DNA of 64,000 nt, taken from assembly GCA_030272155.1 (NCBI GenBank), contig CP126206.1:2542001-2606000 (forward strand), read 5' to 3'. The translations under genes and the position numbers were made by a program. Shown in pieces: positions 56,979-64,000 of this stretch; the first letter of the stretch is position 1; each line of letters opens with the position of its first letter. Under the pieces are notes generated by a model, which did no database searches, was not told the DNA's origin, and was given only the letters and a program-made list of their open reading frames with translations. The stretch comes from Tetradesmus obliquus. Lineage: Eukaryota > Chlorophyta > Chlorophyceae > Sphaeropleales > Scenedesmaceae.

Positions 56979-58495
56979 CGGAGTCCCGCCAGGGAGGTCA
57001 AGCCTGTTGAGATGCACAAAATCAGTCTCGTCGAGTCGCCAATGAACATGCGTGTATGAGATACCAACAATGTTGTCGAGAGCTGGTGTGTACGAGAGCC
57101 TGTAATGACCACGGGTTGCGCTGCAAGTCCGCTACGAAGCAATCAGTCAGTAAGTTGCCTGGAACTATGCGGGCTTTTGGCAACCTCAGGCTGTTGTAAA
57201 CGGTCGTAACAGACCACACTGCGTATTATAGTTTTGCCTGATGAAGCAGCGGTGGGCTGAGTGGCGTTGCCATTGCTTGATGGGACAGTTTTGTACCTGG
57301 TTGTGACAATCACGTGATCCAACCTAGCAGCCCTGAATGCAATTTCGTCGCTTTATCTGTTGTTTAAGGCGTCTGGCAACCAGCGTGCTTCGCATCATCG
57401 TAGCAGCCTGCAAGCCCTTGCATATGCAGGTCACATGCAGCTGCACTGCCAGCAGTACACTCCGAGGCAGTGTACACCATGGCAGCTGGCCAGCTGCAGC
57501 CTGGCAGGCTGGTGCACTGCAATAGCTGAGCAAGAACCCGCGGCGTGACGCTGAAGAATGAAAACACCGATAAAACAGTTGCATATGTTGACCTCAACCT
57601 GAAACCGTCTAAATGCAGTGCTCATTGACCAGAGCATGCCCTGGTTGCAACAAGCAGTGAGCCAGTGCCACTGCAAGTCAGCGTCTGCCTGGCCCCCTTC
57701 ATCATGCAGCAGGCAGCACAACCTGTTGTCAAATACAACCTGAAACGTTGAAACCCACGACACGAACCATGCAAAAGTTATTGCAAGCGACCCAGCAGCA
57801 TGGCGCAATTCGTCTGTCGCCCGCATGCTACTGCCATGCTACTGCCTTCTGGGGCTCCGCTGGTGTGTCAGACCTCGGAGGTGTTAGTACACGACCCTCA
57901 CAAATGCAAGTTGTAGGAAACCGCACTTTGTGCCATATCACGCGGAACCTATCAAGGAACAGGTGGTGCCCCACCTTGTGGGTGAGTTTGGTTCGAAGGT
58001 TTCCCTGATGCAATCGTGTTTGAGAGTTTAAGATACCAACTCAGAGCGTTTGATACTCTTCACGCAACGATCGCAAGCTTCCCGGTCTAGGCGACGGAGC
58101 CCCATAGCATCGGGGCTGAGTTTCGACTCTGAAGAGGGTGTAAAAGCTACAATTCCTTTCATTTCACTCTACTCAGAGCCCCCTGCAGCGATACGTCGAG
58201 CAACTTGGACCAAGGTACTTCTGCAGTGGTTCCGAGTGCAGTAGCAGATGCAAGGCAGGGCTGCTGTGGCTTGTTTGTTTCATGACACACGTACGAAAAC
58301 ACAACGCACGCCTGTCTTGCGATAATTCCGCCCTGCATAGAGAGCCTCGCCCGCTGCTGCTGCTGCTGCTGGTGCTGTCGCTGGTGACGCCCCACTGCTG
58401 CACTCTCTGCTGGTGTCTACTGTTGCCGCAGCACACAGCTTGCAGGCAATGTGACGCAGCTGACCTCAAACCACAGCAACTGACAGCAACCAGCC
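56979..58495. promoter_or_regulatory. Divergent intergenic region between paralogue C and the protease gene
   Basis: About 1.5 kb between two start codons on opposite strands. Next to C's ATG is a GTCCCGCCAGGGAGGTCAAG leader (56985-57004) related to the leaders of A and B. The rest shows no supported exon; a stretch at 57830-58200 is freer of triplet repeats than most of the window but I find no coding pattern in it. Both promoters must lie here if the start codons are right; no TATA box or other element could be identified with confidence. Confidence 0.4.
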
Positions 58496-60291
58496 ATGCA
58501 CAGCACATCCATTCGCAGCGCAGCAGCCCATGCCAGGCTGCTGCTGCTGCTGCTGGGCGCCGCGGCCCTCATCCCCTGGCCCGACCCTTTGAACATCAAC
58601 TCGCAGCCCTCCCCGCGCTTTGTCAGCGCCCAGGGTAACTCCATCGACCAAAAAGACTTCACAGCAGCACCTGCAGTGGACCTCGACTCGCTGCAGGTGA
58701 CACTAAAAGAAGGCAAACATGCCCGTTCGGGGTGTTTTGGGGTGTGGTTCTAGAGAGCAGTCCAAGCACATCTGACCAGCTGAGGTGCAGGCAGTCATGG
58801 CGGCCGGGGACTCTTCCAGCAGTGTGGCTATGCAGGATCGTATATCACTCTGCTATCGTAAGTCGTGCTTCCTGCAACTCCTTCCACTGCAGAGCTTCCT
58901 GGACGTCTCCGATTCCTACACCGGAGGCAAAGCAAAGCGGCGCAAGTCCAATGCTGCATTCGCAGACGTGCTGAGCTTCCAGCAGACCCAGCTGCAAACC
59001 TACTACGTGAACTCCGCCCCCAGGGAGTACGGGAGCTTCATGGTGAACTTGACGCCAGGAGGCAAGAACTTCCTGCCAAAGGTCCGCAACCAGAAGAACT
59101 GCGGCACGTGCGTGGCACACGCTGTGGGTGCGGCGCTGGAGGCAGCAGTTGCGGCTGCACTGCAGGTGAGGCCGGCTGAGTGCTGTTAGGCTACGGTGAC
59201 ACTGTGCCAGCTGTTGCCTGGTGACAACGTGCCAGCTGTTGGGCTAGTAACACTGTGCCAACAGTGGAGTGGTGGTGCCTGGAGGCAGCAGTTGCGGCTG
59301 CAATGCAGGTGAGGCCGGCACAGTGTTGTTGGTCTAGTGACACTTTGCCAGCTATCGGCCTGGTGACACTGTGCCAGCTGTTGGGCTAGTAGGCGCGGCG
59401 TTGGAGGCGGCAGTAGCGGCTGCAATGCAGCTGAGGCCGGCTGAGTGCTGTTGGGCTACGGTGACACTGTGCCAGCTGTCGGCCTGGTGGCAATGTGCCA
59501 GCTGTTGGGCTAGTAACACTGTGCCAACAGTAGAGGCGCGGCAGCGGAGGCGGCAGTTGCGGCTGCACTGCAGGTGAGACCGGCACAGCGTTGTTGGTCT
59601 AGTGACACTTTGCCAGCTATCGGCCTGGTGACAATGTGCCAACTGTTGGGCTAGTAGGGCGCGGCGTTGGAGGCAGCAGTTGCGGCTGCATTGCAGGTGA
59701 GGCCGGCAGAGTGCTGCGGGGCTGGTTTGTGCTGGCATGGCTTAAGCAGGGGCCTAGTGACACCGGGCACTGCGCCAGCTATCTGCCTAGTGACACGGGA
59801 ACCTGTGCCAGCTGCTGGGCTGGTGACACTGCGCCAGCTGTCGGCCTAGTGGCACTGGGACACTGCGCCAGCTGCCTGGCTAGTGACATTGCGCCAGCTG
59901 TCGGCCTAGTGACACGCAGTGGGTGCGGCGCTGGAGGCATCAGTTGCGGCTGCACTGCAGGTTGGGCGGGATAGGCTGGATGCAGGCTTGTGGCTGGTTG
60001 AAGCAGTTTTTTTGCTGGCCGGCTGGAGCAAGATTTTTTGTGGGCTGGCTGGAGCAGGATGCTTTGCTGGCTTGTTATGCATCATGAAAGGGCTAGTCAC
60101 TCTGCACTGCTGGACCAGCTGCTGCCACATGTACCGCCCATCAGGCTGTGTCATGGCGAGTCGGCGGTCCTTAATGTACGAGTCATATGCGGATGTGTGG
60201 TTGACATTTTTGCTTGGTGAGGCACATTGCTAAACATTGGTTTCAACCCTTGTCATGGCTAACAGAGTGCTGCTCCTGCTGTCGATGTTGT

Positions 60292-60363
<72 letters not shown>

Positions 60364-60630
60364 TGCTCACAGGAAGACGCTGTCAACTGGGATATATCGC
60401 CCCAGAGCCTGTACTACTGCACCCCAGGGGGGCGCACATGCGCAACTGGATGGGACATCGCAGACGCGCTTGAGATGGTGAGAAGCAGCAGCAACCTCAA
60501 CAACAGCAGCAACAGTGCATGCTCTTGCCGTCGTGAGCAGCAGCAGTAGCAGCAACGGTTAATTCAACAGTGATTGAGACCATGTTGCCGCGGCAGCAGC
60601 CGCCCCAGCCGCCGCCGCCGCCGCCGCAGC

Positions 60631-60662
<32 letters not shown>

Positions 60663-60717
60663 AACACATGTTTGTGTTTGTGAGCAGCTGGAGCAGCAGC
60701 AACAGCAACAGTAGCAG

Positions 60718-60789
<72 letters not shown>

Positions 60790-61015
60790 GAACACCAGCA
60801 ACAGCTCGACAGTCTCTGGAGTGGCCGCAATTCAGGGAGAGCAGCAACTGTCGGATTGTGGCGTTGAATAAGAGTGCAATGCAGTTGTGACAACTGCCAC
60901 ACTGCAACATCAGCAGTCACATATGCTCGGTGTTTTTTTTGGAAAGCCAATGCTACTCTCAACAAAATCCATTGACTGGCTGGTCTGAACCCGGCCCATG
61001 CTGTGCTTGCTATTG

Positions 61016-61061
<46 letters not shown>

Positions 61062-64000
61062 TCTGTTGCTATTGTTACTCTTGATGATGGCAATAGCGGT
61101 GATGCCGCTGCAACCGTTTGCCACGTCAAACGCAGTCCTTGCTTATGCACTGCACTCACTATCTGCATCAGCTCGTTTGAACCAACTGACTGCTGCCGCC
61201 GCCGCCGCCGCTGCTGCTGTTGCTGCTGTTGCTGCCACCTCTGCTGCTCTCCAGGTTGTCCAGAAGCCTGAGTTGGTGCGGCCCACGACTTGCGGGCTGT
61301 CAGGGCTGTCCGAGCCAGACATCGGCAGCTGGGACGGCATCTGTGCCTCTGCTAGCACCAAGTGCCCCTTCACTGACAAGTCGCGGCCTTGGCTCAAGTG
61401 CAGCTACAAGTCGCTCAGCACCTTCTGGCAGGTGGGAGGCCTCCCTAGGACCTATGGCTGCTGCTTGACGCTTGCATGTGCAGCTGACACATAAGCCTAT
61501 CTCTACAACTTGTATGATCTTGACAAAGCTGAACATTCACAGGCAGAGAGCAGTTGCAACATGCATGCTCATGATGTTGCATTTGCACCCTCATTGCAGC
61601 AACACGCGCTTCGCTACGTCTCTCTGCTGCTTCAGCTAGTGCCGCTGCTGTTGTTGAGGCTGCTGCTGTTGCTACTGCTGCTAATGGTGTTGCTAATGGT
61701 GTTGCTTCTGATGTTGCTGTTGTTGCTGTTGCTGCCTTGCATCGTCTGCAGATTCAGCAGCATGTCAGGAACCACGGCGCTGTTGTGACCCGCATGATTG
61801 TGTGAGTCACTAGCTGGCTATGTCTGTTGGCTGCTACGCTAGGCAGCTTGCCAAAACGCCAACCTCCTTGCCGCATGTCAGCCAATCACATGTGTTTCTT
61901 TGCGCACAATTGTCCGTCAAGTCATCACCACCATGCTTTTCAGGTAGTTGCATGCAAGATACATCACAAAGCCAAATGTTCAAAGCAATATTGTTGTGTC
62001 ATTTCCATATGCCTTCCTGCAGATACGACGATTTTAAGAACAACTTCCAGCCCAGTGGCCGCCCCCACACCGCCTACCCGCCCTACACGGTGGGCGACAG
62101 GGCCAAGAAGTTGTACGGGCACGCGGTGGCAATCGTGGGCTACAACAACACTGACTACAGCTGGACCATCCTCAACAGGTGGGTGCTGATGCACGAGTTT
62201 GTTGCATGTGCAGGGATGCAGCTTGTTGGTGCAATGTGCGAAGATTGCATGTGTGTCAGTGGTACCTGCCCATGAAACCTGCGGTGCTAGCAAAATCAGT
62301 GCGTCAGGTGCGAGCTAGTGAGAGCTTTGCACGGTTGATGTTGCTTGCGAACACCAAGTTATGTTGGTGGGATGACAGAAGTGGTGCTTGCCTCAGACCA
62401 AGCTCGTACGCCAACCACCTTACACGACATCTGAAATTGTCATGTTTGTTGATTGTGCATGTTGCAGCTGGGGCAAGTGCAATGAGACCGCAAAGGACTG
62501 CGAGTTCGACACAGGCATCACGGCTGACGGCATGTTCAAGATCGCTATGGGCGCGTCAAGTGAGCCACCGCACACTAACAGGGTTGCAAGCTGCCACGGG
62601 TTTTGCTTTTCATCAGCAAGGTGTCTTTCAGCGCAGCACATATGTTGTGCAGCTACATGCTAACACATGTCACTCAAAATGCATGTCGCCACACGCTCCC
62701 CCCATGCAGCTTGCTCCGCTGCAACCATGGCTTTTTTGATGGCATCAGCGGGCTCTATGTCTTGATGTCATTCATGTATGTGTGTTGCTTCAACTCCGCC
62801 ACTCCTTCCATCTTCCTAACAGGTGTGGGCAGCCCCGAAGATACCTACGGCATCGTGTGTGAACCCCAAGCTGGCACCGACCTCGACCCTCACTACGTCC
62901 AACCTTGGTCGCGGCAGCAGCGCAAGCCAGTCACACTACTGAGCGCCAATGACCGCACCAACCTCAGTGCCACCTGCTATGGCTACACGGCGCAACCCGG
63001 TGACACGGCAGCCTCCTTGGCTGATGCATTCTTGGTCGACCTTCGCTTGTTTGCCCGTGACAACGTTGATGTGTGGACACTCACCACCGTCACAGATGTC
63101 TTTGAAGGCAACACCACAGCAGAGCTCCAATCCATCGTCGACACAGTTAAGAGTGTAAAGCTGCCCGGCGCCATCGAGCCGTACTTTGTCTGTAACAAGA
63201 CAGACGGCACTACTGCACGGTGTGACTCCACGGGTGGCTTTGGCGCTTGCTTGGGCATCAACTGCACGTTCTTCTACTCAGAGCAAGACGTGCGCATCGA
63301 CCCCGCGGGCAAGTTGCTGCGGGTCTGCAACATCTCCTCTGCGCCTGGGCAGTTTGAAAAGGTGGCTTACTTTCAGGACCCTAAAACCTCACAACCACGT
63401 GCCTTGCGTTCCATGCTGGACATCCTCAGCCTGTCAAAGGTGGGCCCTGTGCCAGAAAACTACTGCAGTGAAGCTGAGTGGGAGAAGTTCAATGGCCCGG
63501 TGGGCAGGGCGCCGACCTTCACCGACCGTTGGGTTAAGAGTTGCGATGCTGATGGATATGTCACGGAGCTCGACATCTCCATCACAAAAGTGCAGGAGAT
63601 TGCAAAATCGATTGATACCACAATGCTCAATGCGCTGCTCACCCTGGAGAAGCTGGAGAAGGTGTACCTAGTTGTTAAGGAAGGCGAGCTGCCACCTCAG
63701 CTAGGGGCGCTCACGGCCATGAACAACATCAAGATCAGCTACAAGTGCATGTCGGGCCTGCTGCCAACTAACTGGGGCCGGAGCTGGCGAAACATACAGT
63801 ACTTGTCCATCACGCAATACCCGTCGGACGATGGCAGCAGCGAGGATGTTGGGTGCGGCATCATTGGCCAGGTTCCAACTGTGTGGGGGGGCCAAATGAA
63901 GCCAATGTTGGTGCTGGACCTATCAGGCAACGCCCTAACAGGCCCCCTTCCAACAACCCTCAGCGCAATGGTACAGATGCAGGAGCTTTACTTGCAGAAC
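58496..64000 (+). CDS. Secreted papain-like (C1A) cysteine protease with C-terminal leucine-rich repeats (3' end outside window)
   Basis: Plus-strand gene, eight exons seen: 58496-58696, 58893-59165, 60373-60477, 61255-61431, 61752-61801, 62023-62178, 62468-62559 and 62823 to beyond 64000; phases agree throughout. The ATG at 58496 opens a signal peptide (ARLLLLLLGAAALIPW). Exon 2 has NQKNCGTCVAHA, aligning with papain NQGSCGSCWAFS: oxyanion Gln and catalytic Cys kept, Trp after Cys replaced by Val. Exon 6 has GHAVAIVGYN (catalytic His). The exon 6-7 junction makes ILNSWGKC (catalytic Asn). The propeptide is short, without a clear I29 inhibitor domain. Exon 8 adds a Cys-containing region, then leucine-rich repeats (LVLDLSGNALTGPLPTTLSA) of plant type, still open at the window end. 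The protein probably acts outside the cell or in the secretory pathway; LRRs may position substrate or partners. The fusion call is an inference from continuous splice phase. Confidence 0.82.
59120..59975 (+). repeat. Six tandem copies of the exon 2 3' end and donor in protease intron 2
   Basis: The end of exon 2 (coding ALEAAVAAALQ then GTGAGG) recurs five more times; copies of the exon/donor junction lie at 59165/59166, 59308/59309, 59430 (GT changed to CT), 59573/59574, 59696/59697 and 59960/59961. Spacings alternate near 143 and 122 bp, with a last gap of 264. The linker holds repeated GTGACACTGTGCCAGCTGT words. The last copy also restores GTGGGTGCGGCGCTGGAGGC behind a CGCAG that could serve as acceptor. 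Confidence 0.85.
60290..60372 (+). repeat. CTG tract running into the acceptor of protease exon 3
   Basis: About 25 CTG triplets on the coding strand end in CTGCTGCTCACAG, the exon 3 acceptor (exon begins 60373 with EDAVNWDISPQSLYYC). As in paralogues A and B, the triplet run takes the place of the polypyrimidine tract. Confidence 0.85.
60538..61070 (+). repeat. Triplet-repeat-rich protease intron 3
   Basis: The intron 60478-61254 contains a CCGCCG patch (60605-60627), CAG tracts (60628-60662 and 60719-60787) and a CTG tract (61017-61060). CTG-rich sequence also precedes the exon 4 acceptor (61210-61254). CAG and CTG tracts on the same strand about 230 bp apart can pair into a hairpin in the transcript. 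No coding content is seen. Confidence 0.8.

Noticed and set aside
57431-57826. 131-codon minus-strand frame between paralogue C and the protease
   Set aside because: No signal peptide, motif or splice support; left as intergenic.
60497-61124. Poly-Ala, poly-Leu, poly-Cys and poly-Ser frames in the protease intron
   Set aside because: Produced by CAG/CTG tracts read in different frames.

Overview
The window looks like nuclear DNA of a green alga, probably a chlorophyte of the Chlorophyceae. The reasons are intron-dense genes with GTGAG donors and TGCAG acceptors, abundant CAG/CTG triplet tracts in introns, Ser-Pro-rich linkers of the hydroxyproline-rich glycoprotein type, and large secreted cysteine-rich proteins. 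The species is not determined. No tRNA, rRNA, organellar or prokaryotic operon features were seen.

About nine tenths of the window (1-56978) is a head-to-tail array of three paralogous giant genes on the minus strand, called A (12526 to beyond base 1, 3' end outside the window), B (34709 to 16981) and C (56978 to 39385). I rebuilt the exons by hand from conserved protein segments and splice sites. B gives 28 exons and 6948 nt (2315 residues). C gives 27 exons and 6960 nt (2319 residues). All exon phases agree. A has 22 of the exons. The predicted protein is secreted: a signal peptide; a cysteine-containing N-terminal part; an extracellular part with no family I recognise (exons 6-9); a run of small cysteine-rich and EGF-like modules (exons 10-17) with a Ser-Pro linker; an NHL-like propeller segment (exons 18-20); and RCC1-like CWG repeats at the C-terminus (exons 22-27). 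No membrane anchor is seen. A wall, matrix or surface-recognition role is inference.

The two spacers between paralogues (12527-16980 and 34710-39384) hold no convincing gene. They carry a short terminal-inverted-repeat element, C-rich minisatellites and diverged repeats. The A and B upstream regions are related, which supports duplication of whole units.

At the right end (58496 to beyond 64000, plus strand) a divergently transcribed gene encodes a secreted papain-like (C1A) cysteine protease with recognisable Gln, Cys, His and Asn positions, followed by a long extension ending in plant-type leucine-rich repeats. It runs off the window.

The most unusual signal is the repeated local duplication of exon ends together with their splice sites. 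Many introns of B and C, some of A, and intron 2 of the protease gene contain two to six tandem or nearby copies of just the 5' or 3' end of the neighbouring exon, each keeping a usable-looking acceptor or donor. Either splice-choice diversity in surface proteins or plain satellite drift could explain this; RNA data would decide.
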